DNA of 64,000 nt, taken from the NCBI GenBank assembly GCA_947685225.1, contig CANTUV010000033.1:55529001-55593000 (forward strand), written 5' to 3'. Made by a program: the position numbers and the translations under genes. This DNA is from Garcia nutans. Taxonomy: Eukaryota; Streptophyta; Magnoliopsida; Malpighiales; Euphorbiaceae. The notes beneath the pieces were generated by a model that saw only the letters and a program-made list of their open reading frames with translations, was not told the origin of the DNA and made no database searches. Positions 8,918-21,019 of this stretch are shown in pieces. The stretch's first letter is position 1; each line of letters begins with the position of its first letter.

Positions 8918-11851
8918 TCAATAATCTTCTCCTTCATCTTCATCTTCAACAGCTTCAGCACCAACTTCCTCATAGTCTTTCTCAAGAGCAGCCAGATCTT
9001 CGCGAGCTTCTGAAAATTCACCTTCCTCCATGCCTTCCCCTACATACCAGTGCACAAATGCTCGCTTGGCATACATTAGGTCAAATTTGTGGTCAATTCG
9101 AGAGAAAACCTCTACTACAGCTGTATTGTTGCTTATCATGCAAACTGCACGCTGTACCTTAGCAAGATCACCTCCAGGTACTACTGTTGGTGGCTGGTAG
9201 TTGATACCACATTTAAAACCAGTTGGGCACCTGAAATTACACATGCACAACCATTATATTCCTTTTCCAAAAAAGTGGAGATATCATGTAAACAACTAGG
9301 CAAAGTGAGAAAAGCACATCCTTTCAACAACTAGGAATATCAATCGTTGCAGACACTAAAACAATAGCAACTTGTTGATGCTTTAGAATAGTTTATAGTG
9401 AATTGATCTTTTCTACATTTGTAAACTAATTCTCTGGATTGGCCAAGTTAAAAGCAGAGTATATTAGTTCTCATATATTTCAATAGCAACCATGACACTG
9501 CAACTATTTATGAGGCAGAAAAACAGGAATGTAACAAAATAATTAATTTCAACTAATAAAATAGTCTCATTTCATCAGGTATTCACTAAGTATTGCTATA
9601 AATTAATTCAAATAAATGAATCACATGTAATGTTTACTCACCAATCAACAAACTGGACTGTCCTCTTTGTCTTAATGGTGGCAACAGCAGCATTAACATC
9701 CTTTGGCACAACATCTCCACGATACATTAGACAACAAGCCATATACTTGCCATGCCTTGGATCACATTTAGCCATCATACTTGAGGGCTCAAACACAGCA
9801 CTTGTGATCTCAGGAACCGATAGCTGCTCATGGTAGGCCTTTGCAGCTGATATTACTGGGGCGTAAGAAGAAAGCATGAAATGGATGCGAGGATATGGCA
9901 CAAGGTTAGTTTGAAACTCTGTAATATCCACATTGATGGCACCATCAAATCTCAAGGAAGTAGTAAAGAAGAGATTATCTGAGATATTAAGCGGTTCAAG
10001 TTGGTGTAAGTTGGCCTTTCAATGTCTAATGATCTTCTGCAGATATCATAGATAGCTTCATTATCCAGAAGCACAGCCACATCTGTGTGTTCAAGAAGTG
10101 AGTGAGTGGAGAGCACGCTATTGTAAGGTTCCACGACAGCAGTAGAAACCTGCGTAATCAGGAAAATTTCTTTTGTGAGTTTCATAGTAGTTGTTCAAGC
10201 ATAAGGAATAACATTTTGCATTATGCCATTCACTCAAATATCCACATTGTCAGTTTCTGTCGCAACAGAAGGCAATGTAGAATGAAGTATTGAGCATGAT
10301 AAATAATTCTCAGAAAGACAGTATGGAGGACGAGCATATGAAATTTGTAAAGTTCCAAAAAACCGTGCTTTCCACAAATTTACACTGATACACTTACATT
10401 ATAGGTAATTGCAATAAATTCTTTGTGGTTCCTTTCCTTTCTTTTTCTTTTTTCCTTTTTTTTCTTTTTTTTTTTGTGATTAAACAAGAAGCTGGTTTAT
10501 ATTACAACCAAGAATACCAGGCAGAAGAATTATTTTATGAACTGTTTATATTTTAAACTTAGTCAAGAGTCAAGCTTCTCATAATATATCTCTCTAGTGC
10601 TTAAACTCAAGGTCTTTAAGTACATACCTGAGGAGAAGGATAGATGGTGAAGCCAAGTTTTGATTTCTTCCCATAATCTACTGACAAGCGCTCCAAAAGT
10701 AGTGAACCCAAACCAGAACCAGTGCCGCCACCAACAGCACTGAATACCAAAAATCCCTGCAAACCAGTGCAATTGTCTGCTAACTTCCTCACTCGATCAA
10801 GGCACTGATCAACAATTTCTCTCCCCACTGCAATATTCACCACCAATAAAACAATTTATTAGAAAGTGCAGACAACAAGAATGAGATTGTCATTTTAACA
10901 TAGCAGTACAGACCCGTCTACCTGTATAATGTCCTCTAGCAAAGTTATTAGCAGCATCTTCCTTGCCAGAAATAAGTTGCTCAGGATGAAAAAGTTGTCT
11001 ATAAGTCCCGGTCCTAACTTCATCAATAACAGTTGGTTCTAGATCAACATATATAGCTCTTGGCACATGCTTGCCAGAACCAGTCTCACTGAAGAAGGTA
11101 TTGAAGGAATCACGTTCAACACCTACAGAGGTGTCACTGCAGCAGAACATTGAACATTTATATTAGGTTAAGATAATTTTTTTTAAAAAAAGGCACAGAG
11201 AAGATTATGATAAACATTTATTGACCAAACATGCTTCTCATCGACTTAAGAAAACTAAAAACTTAAGAGCAATAACTAAAAAAAGAAATTACATATTTTA
11301 GTAAATTAATAAATAAAGATGGAAGTAGATATTTTTCTCTTTCTTTTTCCATTGATAAGCCTATTAACAAAATCTAATACAAATAATTTTGCATATCCTT
11401 TCTTCAATCTCGAGGTTTTTACAAGTGAGTAAATTGGAATTTGATTTTCATATTCCTCAATGAAAAAAAAAATACTCAATCACCCCCACCGTAAACATAA
11501 CAACAATCATATTTACTAATAGGTTCAGAGTTGCTGTTAGAAAACTTAAACAGAATTTGTAGAAATATAAAAAGTCCATCAATAAAAGGAAAGCAACCCA
11601 TATAAACTTCGAACCCAAGAAATGGAAGCGATCACATGCCCAAATCATAAGTTGAGGCAGCTAAAAGACCGATGATTGACCATAAATAAATTGAGAATAG
11701 AAAAAGGAAAACTTAGGAAAGAAAAGAAAGAAAGAAACCTAGGCATCATTCCATCAGGTTGAATTCCATGTTCAAGGCAATAGAGTTCCCAGCATGAATT
11801 CCCAACTTGAATACCTGCTTGCCCTATGTGTATGCTTATCACCTCTCTCAT
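8918..11851 (-). pseudogene. Alpha-tubulin (TUA3/TUA5 class), frame broken by 1 nt
   Basis: Alpha-tubulin pairs with beta-tubulin to form microtubules. Five exons: 11739-11851, 10922-11136, 10628-10827, 9642-10149 and 8918-9230, all with GT-AG introns in phase. The start MREVISIHIGQAGIQVGN, the GTP-binding signature GGGTGSG and the acidic tail ending EGEDY identify it; TIYPSPQVSTAVVEP and INVDITEFQ mark the TUA3/5 class. The exons sum to 1,349 nt, one short of 450 codons. The missing base is near 9964 in exon 4, after IISSL, and a TGA follows at once. Several usually conserved residues differ (VFSAVGGG for VFNAVGGG, AAVATIKTK for AAVGTIKTK, NTAVVEVF for NTAVAEVF), which favours real relaxation over a sequencing error. 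Splice sites and the rest of the frame are intact, so an assembly error remains possible. Confidence 0.85.
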
Positions 11852-13701
11852 TTTTCTTCTCTCTTTCTCTTTCTCTTTCTCTTTACTCTAAGAAAATTAA
11901 TATGTTTAACTAAAATCTCCTTTATCAGAACCCAATTTCTCCTTTCTATTTCGTTCTCGCCCTCTCTTGAATTGTTTATCTTCTGGAGAAAAAGAGAGAG
12001 AGAGAGAGAGAGAGAGACCAAGAGAAGAAACAAATAAGAGAGCTGAAAATAATAAGAATAATAATAATAATAAATAAAACAAAAACAGCCAATTATAACA
12101 ATCAAGTGGGTCCCATCATCTGGCACCAACTGTACGGCTAACCGCTAACCACCCTTTTGGCTACTAATCTGTTTCTCCGGCTGGCGCCAAGTAAAACTCC
12201 TGCTCAGCTCAGCTCAGCTTAGCTCAGCTCAGTCAGCTCATTTCATCTTAACTTATATTTTTTTAGGATTGTTTGAAATCGTCATCTTTACCCAAATTAT
12301 CCAATCAATAATCTCTTATGTTAAGATAAGATATAAGAAAATACAGATTCCTAAATTCCCTTTATAATTTAAATAATTTTCACATTCATTCGCATATTAT
12401 AAGTTATATATTTATATGCATATGAAATGTTAAAATATAAAAATAATTACAAAATTATAAGAGAAAAAAACAAAAAGAAAATTAAAAAGGATAGCTCAGA
12501 TTGAAAATATTCTGAATAATAGAGATCGAACTTAAAATCAAATAATTGAATTAATTAAGTAATCGACATATATAATGAATGGGCATATGAATTATTAAGA
12601 AATAATATAAATAAAAAGTTGATGAATTCAATTATATGGACAATGCCATCACTAAAGGGGGGTGTGGGTTAGGCTGCCTTTATTAGCTTCACCAAATCTT
12701 GTCATGTTATGCTTTGTGTAATGAAGGACTTATTTCAATATTCATTTCCAAAATTTCCAAATCTCACCAACCAATCTCTCAGTTTTATTATTTTAAATTT
12801 AAATCAGTTTATAAATATAATACTTTTTTTCTCACAAAAATAATTTTTTTTATTTTATAAAAATTAAAAAATATTAATTATTTTTATTAAAAATATAAAT
12901 TTATGTATATTTTTTTATTATATTCATATTTTATTATATGATATATTTAATAAGTAATATTAAATAGGAGTAATATAGAAAGTTTATATAATAATTAATT
13001 TATTAAAATATTAAGTGATATACAATTTGAGATAACTAAAAATAAATAAATATATCTTTATGAAACATTACGAGTAATAAATAAATAATTTAGCATAACA
13101 TAAACTTGAAAACAAATAGGGAGGGGCAAAAATAATTAATAAAAAATAATTAAATTACATAAGCAATAAAATAACCATAAAAAAGAATATAACCATCCTT
13201 TTTTTAACAATACTTTATCCTTTTAAGTGGAAAAAGATTTTAATTTCCACGTGAAATTATTGATTTTAATTTTTAATTTTATTGAGTTAGTAGACAATAA
13301 TTAATTATCAAAATCAAATTATAATTTCAATTATACATTACTATTCTTCCCTTTAAAAATTTTATATTTTTAGATTTTATTTACAATTATACCGTTTTTA
13401 AATTATTATTTTATTTAATGGTTTATTTAAAAAAAAAAAAGGGTTTTATAAGAAATCAAGAAAGTGATTAAATGCTTGCTGCTTGCTTCGGCCGGCTACG
13501 TAAAAGTAATTAGAGTATGTTTTTTATTTTTTATTTAAAAAAAAGGGCAAACGCTTTTACTCTCCTACTTCAACTAAACGACAATTCCATAGGGTCGTTT
13601 CTTTCTGTTTCGGAATTTTTCCAAAACGACAGATCTTTTTGAAACTAGAAAGAGAAGAAAACAAGCGGCGCTGCCTGAATTTCTTGTAGATTGGCCCAGA
13701 A
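11852..13701. other. Divergent intergenic region between alpha-tubulin and SOD genes
   Basis: Next to the tubulin ATG lies a minus-strand leader rich in GA/CT, with a (GA)n tract at 11991-12016 and an (ATA)n tract near 12050-12075. A GCTCA-repeat stretch lies at 12201-12240. 12823-13074 is an AT-rich block with TA borders that may be a worn Stowaway-like MITE; low confidence. The SOD upstream sequence occupies about 13450-13701. No gene is seen. Confidence 0.5.
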
Positions 13702-16391
13702 ATGGCAGGAGCAGCAACTGGTACTGTGAAAGCGGTCGCTCTTATGACCGGAGACCCCCTTGTTAGAGGCTCTATTCAGTTCGTCCAACGCCCCAATGGT
13801 CTCTTTCTCTTTCTCTTCCTCTCTATCTCTGTATTTTGCTGACATACTGGATTAATTGCTATATGTTTTTTTTTTCCGTTGTTCATGTATTCACCCTATA
13901 AATACAGGTCCGACTCATGTGACAGGGAGAATAACAGGCCTATCACCAGGCCTTCATGGCTTCCATATTCATGCTCTCGGTGACACCACCAACGGCTGCA
14001 ATTCCACTGGTACTCTCCCTCTCTGCGCCTATCTCTGCATTTGTGTGTTTATCATTATCCATCTCGTTGAATTTGAACTGGGCTTTTAGAATTTACCAAT
14101 ATGGAATTGATTTCTGGCTTCCTTACTAGTGGGTTATTCTTCGTTGGCGGTAATTTTGATTTTCTTGTTCTCTTTTTTTAAGAAGCTCATTTAGATGTAT
14201 AACTTGAGCATGAGATAGCCATAAATGCAGTTCTACTTTGATTTAAAGCTTACGTTCTAATATTTAATGATTGAATTGCCATGGTAGTCCATTACTATGT
14301 CTTTTAATGGTCTTAATTGAACATTAGGACCTCATTTCAATCCATTAAAAAAGGACCATGGTGCTCCAACTGATAAGGAACGTCATGCTGGTGATTTGGG
14401 CAACATGATTGCTGGCTCAGATGGTATATGCAGTTTCTTAGGTCTACTTGTTATTTGCTAAGTTGGAGAACAAGACATATTTAGCTTCATGTTTCATGTT
14501 GCAGGAATTGCCGAGGTTTCAGTTAAGGACATGCAGGTAATTCACAAATAATTGAGGGAAGGGGCATTCTGTGGTCTCTTGTGGACTTTCATTGTCTTTG
14601 CTACGGTATTTGAAAGATTATTATGATTATTTTTCTTGATCCATAAATTAAATGATCATTAAATGCTATTAAATTTCATGCTGGTTCTCTTTGTTCTATC
14701 AAAGTTTTGAGTTTGAAACTTTAATCTGAAAATTAGTATACTGCCTCTCCTGGTTGCAACTTGTAGATACCGCTGAGTGGGCCTTATTCAATATTGGGGA
14801 GGGCTGTTGTTGTGCATGCTGATCCTGATGATCTTGGAAAAGGTAAAGGTCCTTTCTCAAAATAGAAAAAAAAAAAATCTGCATATTACATGTGATCTCA
14901 TGCATCTTGCAACCTTCTAGACACTAGTTCAATAGAAAATGTAATCCTTTACAACACCTCCCAAAATACAGTTCCTTTTCTGCTATATTTATATCCTTGC
15001 CATTATTGATGGGACCTAATTGTTAGTAAGTATCACTCATCATATGCATAATCGGAATCAGCTTTTTTAACTTTGACAAATTTCTATGTTATGCAAGCTT
15101 CTTGTAAGTTCTCTTTCAATGAATCTTCTGCTGTATTTCATAGAACTCTCTTAATTTTTTATGTTTATATACTGACTTACACAAACTTCTTTTACTGCTA
15201 TTTCTTCTTTTTGTATATTCTAACCTTGGTGGAGTTTATTTACTTACGAGGCCGGTAATATTTTCCCAAGACTGCTTTTCTTTTGTTTTTGTGCTCTCAA
15301 GGGCATTCCTTCAACTGAGCTCATATTCTGTCACTAATATCATATGCATATAATATATAATCTGAATGTAACACATCTAAGCTTAGAATGATCATGTTGA
15401 CCAGACTTTTCACTGTCAAAGACTTTCATGAAGTAGAGATGAAAAGTTGTATAAGAACATGTAGTAGGAGAAAGAGAACCCCAAAAAAAGTATTTATTCC
15501 ACATGGGAGAGGCTGCATGAATAATCTGGACATGGTCCTATCATAGACGTGAAAACTGAAGATTAAACTCAAATTCATTCATTTCAAATCCGTCGTTTCC
15601 AAATGCAGCCCATGTATATGGTCAAGTAGGATCCAATGCATTCTTTAAGGCAGGCATTTCAACTACTTGAGATAAAGGGGAAATTTTTTATTTTTCAATT
15701 ATTTTGTGCAAAGAGAACACAAAAACTGATGACCATTAATGGCATTGTCATACGGCAAGGACTAGATATTCCTGGTGTAGGGCGATTTGATATTGCAATG
15801 ACATGAATTGGATTGTATATGTGGTAGAAGAACTGTGTTGCTATTTTGTGGACTATTTGGAAATAAAGGAATAACAATATGACATTTGAGGTGGTGGTGG
15901 AGGTACGGATTTGGACTGAAGTCATGCTTTTAATGAGTTTTTCAGTTGTGTCTATATCTTCCTGTTTTTATCATTAAATTTTCCTTTTTATAGTTTGATG
16001 GTGACATTAAAATGGATATCTGTTACAATTATGCATATTGGATTGTTTTAGTAACTGGTTTTTAGAGTATACACCGCTTACTAAAACCAGTGTACAGGTG
16101 GACATGAACTTAGCAAGACTACTGGGAATGCTGGTGCCAGAGTTGGATGCGGTAATAAATTTTCCTATTATTCTTCATTTTGGTGTTGCAATTTTCTCTT
16201 AATAACTTCTACTGGGTAAACTGTTTTAAAAAAAAAACTACCACTGGGTAAACAAGTGAGACGGGAGATGGAATGCATTAACTATGATACAAATTTTTAT
16301 TTTATTTAAACCCTTTTTGCTTATATGTAGAAACCTGACATTTCTGGCACTGATTTTGGCAGGTATCATTGGACTTCAGTCATCCGTTTAG
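13702..16391 (+). CDS. CSD3: Cu/Zn superoxide dismutase, CSD3-like
   Basis: Converts superoxide to oxygen and hydrogen peroxide at a Cu/Zn centre. Seven exons: 13702-13798, 13908-14009, 14328-14423, 14505-14536, 14767-14842, 16098-16151 and 16363-16391; 486 nt, 161 residues, usual for the family. The copper-ligand motif GFHIHALGDTTNGC, the PHFNP and KDHGAP zinc-loop region, HAGDLGN, and VVVHADPDDLGKGGHE with the fourth copper His and the active-site Arg region (GNAGARVGCGIIG) are all present. No transit peptide precedes MAGAATGTVKAVALM, which fits the CSD3 branch. The protein ends LQSSV, whereas Arabidopsis CSD3 ends in the peroxisomal tripeptide AKL, so location here may be cytosolic. Intron 5 is unusually long (1,255 nt). 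The start is the first ATG of the conserved frame. Confidence 0.93.
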
Positions 16392-16836
16392 GATTGATCG
16401 CTTTAGATAATCAGGAACTCATCCGATGCCCTTTTCAAGAAGAAAAAAAGAAAAAAAGTGGAGCTTCCAAGTTTTGCTGGTCTAATCCAACCCACATAGT
16501 GTCATCTAGAGTAATCAAACTTACGTGAAACATCATTTTGCCAATGCAACAATAAAAGTTAAGACTCAAATTATGTATAATCTCTGAAAGATAACTTGTT
16601 GATAATCGGTTTCTATTTCTTAAGGTATATAAATTGCATGACCACAGAGGTGGATCTGAAGCGGCTTGATCCGAATGCAAATTATATTTGTTCTCATTAT
16701 AATAATAAAAAAAAAGACATTATATTTACATGGCAGTTGGATTTCGCTTACTAGATTTCTATAAAAAGCTATGGATCTGATATTTTCCAGGTATTTGCTA
16801 GATTACCATTCCTCATGTCTACCAACGACAATAAAC

Positions 16837-17563
16837 CAGTGGCGGATGTAGGTGGGGGGCATGTGGGGTCTGTTGCCCCCCTTCCACCAACCATATACAT
16901 GTATATATATATATACACACACACTGCACGTGTTTTGTCCTATTTTCAAAGTCTTATGTGTGTATTTGCCCCCCTTCCAAGTTCCAGTGTTTGTATATGT
17001 GTATACATTAATTAATTATATATATATATTATATATATATATTTATTTATATATTTATAAATATATTCTAATAAATAATATATATTATATATTATATTAA
17101 ATTTTTACAATTAAATTTTTACAATATATATTAAATTAATAAATTTATATATTTATTAGCTTTAATTATTTTTAATTTGTATTCTAAAATTGATATTAAT
17201 AATTATTTTGTAATTTAATTATGAATTGGATTTAAAAATTTTGTGATTAGATTAGCAAAAAATATTTTAAATTAATCATTTTGCATATTATGTCATATAA
17301 ATTTATTAAAAAATAATTAGCTTAAATATTTTTTAAATAACTTAAAAATATATAAATATTATTTAAAAAATATATATTATATAATTTTTAAAGTAATATT
17401 TAAATATTAAAATAAAATAATAAAAATTTAATATTTAAATATTTAATATAAAAATAAAATAAAATATTAATATTAATATCAACTATTTATATTAATTTTT
17501 TAATATTAAAATAAAATTAAATATAAATTTACCTATAATTTTTGTTCGCTGGTTCCGCCACTG
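16837..17563. mobile_element. Non-autonomous hAT element
   Basis: A 727-bp element with terminal inverted repeats CAGTGGCGGA / TCCGCCACTG and a perfect 8-bp target duplication CAATAAAC (16829-16836, 17564-17571), the hAT hallmark. The left arm carries G/C runs and TA/CA microsatellite; the rest is extremely AT-rich. No transposase domain is visible. It lies between the SOD stop codon and the 3' end of nCBP. Confidence 0.88.
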
Positions 17564-17571
17564 CAATAAAC

Positions 17572-18168
17572 CAATTTCGTAATTGCATTATATTGATATA
17601 TACACATTTTTAAAACCAAGACTAATTGCAACAACCAAGTATCAGCAATGTAAAACTGAAATTAGCCGCATTACGGTACTCAGACAAAAACGAGAATTTA
17701 GAGCATCTCCAGAATGCAAATATTGTAGTGCGCAGCATGCTGATAACAGTAGACAAAAGATCCTCAAGGATGCCGGTGCAGCCTCTTATGATGTTGCATA
17801 AAGCCGCAGGCAATACCACAGAAGGGGGAACTTAACGCATACTCGTGTTGCGCTTTAATTAGTTCATCTATTTTCCATTTTCCAAGACGTATGCCATATT
17901 CAGTATTCACTGTCACCAGACCAGAAACTTCCACCTGGATCTAGCAATTTTAATTTATCTATAATCAAAGCTTACTCCTGGACATAACCATACATGCACA
18001 TTGCAAAACATTATAGCATACAAAAGGCATGTCCACTATTTCATTAAAACGGTCATTTCGTTTAAAGGAGTATCAATTTAGAGTTCGACCTACAGGATAT
18101 CAAGGCAGCCAAACAGGTTGTTTAAATATCAGAGGATTGCTTGATCAGGGAATGCACTTCAAGCAGGC
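17572..18168. other. Presumed 3' region of the nCBP gene
   Basis: No coding frame is credible; three overlapping 60-70-codon frames contradict one another. On the minus strand this follows the nCBP stop codon and is probably its 3' UTR or flank. Confidence 0.4.
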
Positions 18169-18254
18169 CCTAAAAGTGAGCCTTGACTTTGCACTTGGAT
18201 TCCTCATCCAGCCTAAAAGTGAACCTTGACTTTGCACTTGGATTCCTCATCCAG
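18169..18254. repeat. Tandem duplication of 43 bp
   Basis: The unit CCTAAAAGTGAGCCTTGACT... occurs at 18169-18211 and again at 18212-18254 with a single substitution. It lies just beyond the nCBP stop codon and so probably in its 3' UTR. Confidence 0.85.
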
Positions 18255-18273
18255 CTTTGTAATTCAGATACTT

Positions 18274-21019
18274 TTACCCTCTCAACCACGTGTTTCTATA
18301 TGATGAGTTGTCGCGCAAAGAAGCATCATGAGGTTTGTATTCCATAACATAGCTGTGGGGAAGCTTTAAGTGCCTCTTGATTGAATCTCTTAGAGCCATC
18401 ACAGCCTAACGTAATATAAAACATTAAAAAAAGGGTGATACATTGCCTTTTAAAATAATAAAGATGTAAAAAAAAAAAGTAACCAAACCAGTGATTACTG
18501 ACCTGATGATCAGATGCATTGCGATTCCAAACACTCAGTATATCCTCATTAAAACGAATGCTCAGCACTGCACCGCATATGTTATCACTGTACTCAAGTT
18601 GGTCACCCACTAAGGCAAGCACCTACATATGTATGTGAAAGTAAATAAAACAAAAAATATACGAATTCAAGGAATCCTAAATTAATGGAAGAGCCAACGC
18701 TACAATACCCCAGAATTCAATGCTAAGAGGATGATAATATAATGCATTTAAAAAGGTGACAAGGAATGCGTCTAGTTTATATTACCAGTCACTCTCATCT
18801 GGCATGCTGTCTACCAATGAATCAATCACCCACAGGCAGAAGTTGATAAATTCTAAATAAAACTATTTAAATTAGCTGAAATCTAACATGGCACACATAA
18901 GAAATAAAGGAGCAGCAAACATACATGAAAATTACACACATATGATGAGCGAGTACAAGCACAAATACATATCTTCCCAATAGTCAAACAAAATTAATGG
19001 CCTTCATTAAGGCCTTACAACAAAAGAAACCAGCAATTTTCAACCAACATTGAATTGTCAAATGCAATAACAAAACAGCAAGTCTATCCCATGAGAGATG
19101 CAACTAAGAAAAGTTCATGTTAGCTTTTCCTCTTACCAGATCCTCCCAGAATCTACCTGAGACAACCTTTTTGAATCGTATTATCCACTTGCCACCATTG
19201 GAATTAGCAGAATCCTGGAAGGTAACAATGTTAAAACTCTTTTTATTATATTTGGCATTATACTGAAAAATCCTCAACAACTGTGGAATTACCACAACTA
19301 AAATAAAAGGTGATCAAAAGCTATCACAAGGTTAGGTTTATGATGTGACCTCCCATAGAGGGCGGATTCCCTCCTTGAAAAGATGCAGGTCAGTGGGACT
19401 GGGCAAAGAAGAAGGTCGAGCCAAGTGGCAATAGCAGACCCAAAAGCCTTCAACCTACATAGAACAATAGTAAAGATCCAGTTAGCATAATGAACCCAAA
19501 AAAGAAAGAAAAAGAACTTGTATTTAGGTGAGGAATTTAACTCAAACTCATATATCCACAGGTTCAAAGACAATAACTTACTGTACTGAACTCCATGATT
19601 TTCTTTATATTGTCCTCATATGATGTTTGTGTTCGAACTCCTGGAGTTCGGCGAGTGTACCAAAATACAAACTTGTGCTGTTCACAAATAGTCAAGCCAA
19701 AAATAAATTACTAAAACAAAGTCATCCTAAATCATATATCTAAAATAGAAATGAATAAAGCAAAACCAACACATAAATAATACCACTCTTATCAGTAAAC
19801 ATGAAAAAGATTCAAGTGTGGCGTAATATAATGTACATTTTGCATTACAATTTGAAGGCATAGACCTCTGCAGGCGCTAATCAAAGTAGTAACAACTCCA
19901 TATCTAAGTTGAGCTTGCTCTGAATGACATGGGTATAAGTTATGTCTGAGGAAGGGTAAGGTAATAAGAGATATTATCAAAGTTCAAAGAAAGGAAGTAA
20001 AATATTTTTCTTCATTAAAAATTTTCTTTGTGGTTCAATCTTAAAATGGTCACTCTAATGTAGCACAAGGCAAGGAGTGTAATTCAATTAAAGTTATCAA
20101 GATCATACAAATAGCATGTGAAAACTCTGATGGCATGTACAGTGAGAGAATCTAAATGGCCTCATCTAAAATATGATAATTACTAACTTGAGCAAATGAA
20201 AGAGAACCATATTTTCTTTCCTTTTCTTTTTCATTCAAGTTTTGAAAGCAGCTTCAAACATCTGAAGAGTGGACCACTAGGTCATCCCAAATTCCCATTA
20301 GCCTGAACCACAGAGATTCACACGCGCAGATCCGTGCTTGCAATGCCTAACACAAGGTGGCTGCTAAACTGCACTTCTATCTTCCGCTTTTTCAAGTACT
20401 CAGATTTTCCAGAGTCTAGTTCCAACCAAACTCATCCATATTTCGAAAACCAAGTCAGAAATAGTTTTTGTACCAATCAAATGACCTACCAAAAACTTTG
20501 CCATTTCAAAACAACAGAACCCTAAAATCTGACAACCTAATCCCAAACTTAAAAACAGCAGCATACTTCAGCTGCCACTTCAAAGTACAAATAAATTTCT
20601 TTTCTCGCCTTCTATTTTATCTAAGGCTCCAAGTGGATATCACTCTTATGTTTATATTTTATAATTTCTCATTAACACGTACAAAATCCAATCGATTTTC
20701 ACTAGAGATTTACACAAATTGACTCTCATATTATACCTACAAATTCAACTAATTTTACATAAATAAGTTTTAAATCCGATTCACCGCGTTCGTGAATCCA
20801 GCTAATCCATTGCAAAATAATAAAAGTACAGGAATTAGCAGGAATTGAAGACCTCTAATAGCATATAGACAGAGAGACAGAGAGAAAAAGGACCTTAAGA
20901 GGATGCAAACCAGCTTTAAGCTCACGTTCTTCGGCTTCTTTATCGATAACGTCTGAATCTACTGCTGTTTGAGGATTATTGTTGTTGTTTTCTGTTTCCT
21001 TCTTGTCTGTGATCTCCAT
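18274..21019 (-). CDS. nCBP: Novel cap-binding protein nCBP (4EHP-type eIF4E)
   Basis: Binds the m7G cap of mRNA; the class-II 4E protein of plants. Six exons, all phase 0: 20894-21019, 19582-19677, 19350-19454, 19137-19214, 18503-18622 and 18274-18405; 218 residues, close to Arabidopsis nCBP. A low-complexity N-terminus (five Asn) precedes the core from HPLKHKFVFWYTRRTPG. The class-II marks are present: YTRRTPG near the first cap-binding aromatic position, VEGFWVCYCHLARP, IRPLWED, GGKWIIRFKK, WNRNASDHQ and the C-terminal RHLKLPHSYVMEYKPHDASLRDNSSYRNTWLRG region. The start is the first in-frame ATG upstream of the conserved core. Its neighbour on the left is CSD3 and on the right an APR-like gene, as in Arabidopsis. 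Confidence 0.95.

Noticed and set aside
11807..12129. Ser/Leu/Arg-rich frames upstream of alpha-tubulin
   Set aside because: Produced by the GA/CT microsatellite of the leader; both strands give low-complexity peptides.
17583..17835. Three overlapping 65-72-codon frames after the hAT element
   Set aside because: Mutually exclusive, on both strands, no known motif; best explained as 3' UTR of nCBP.
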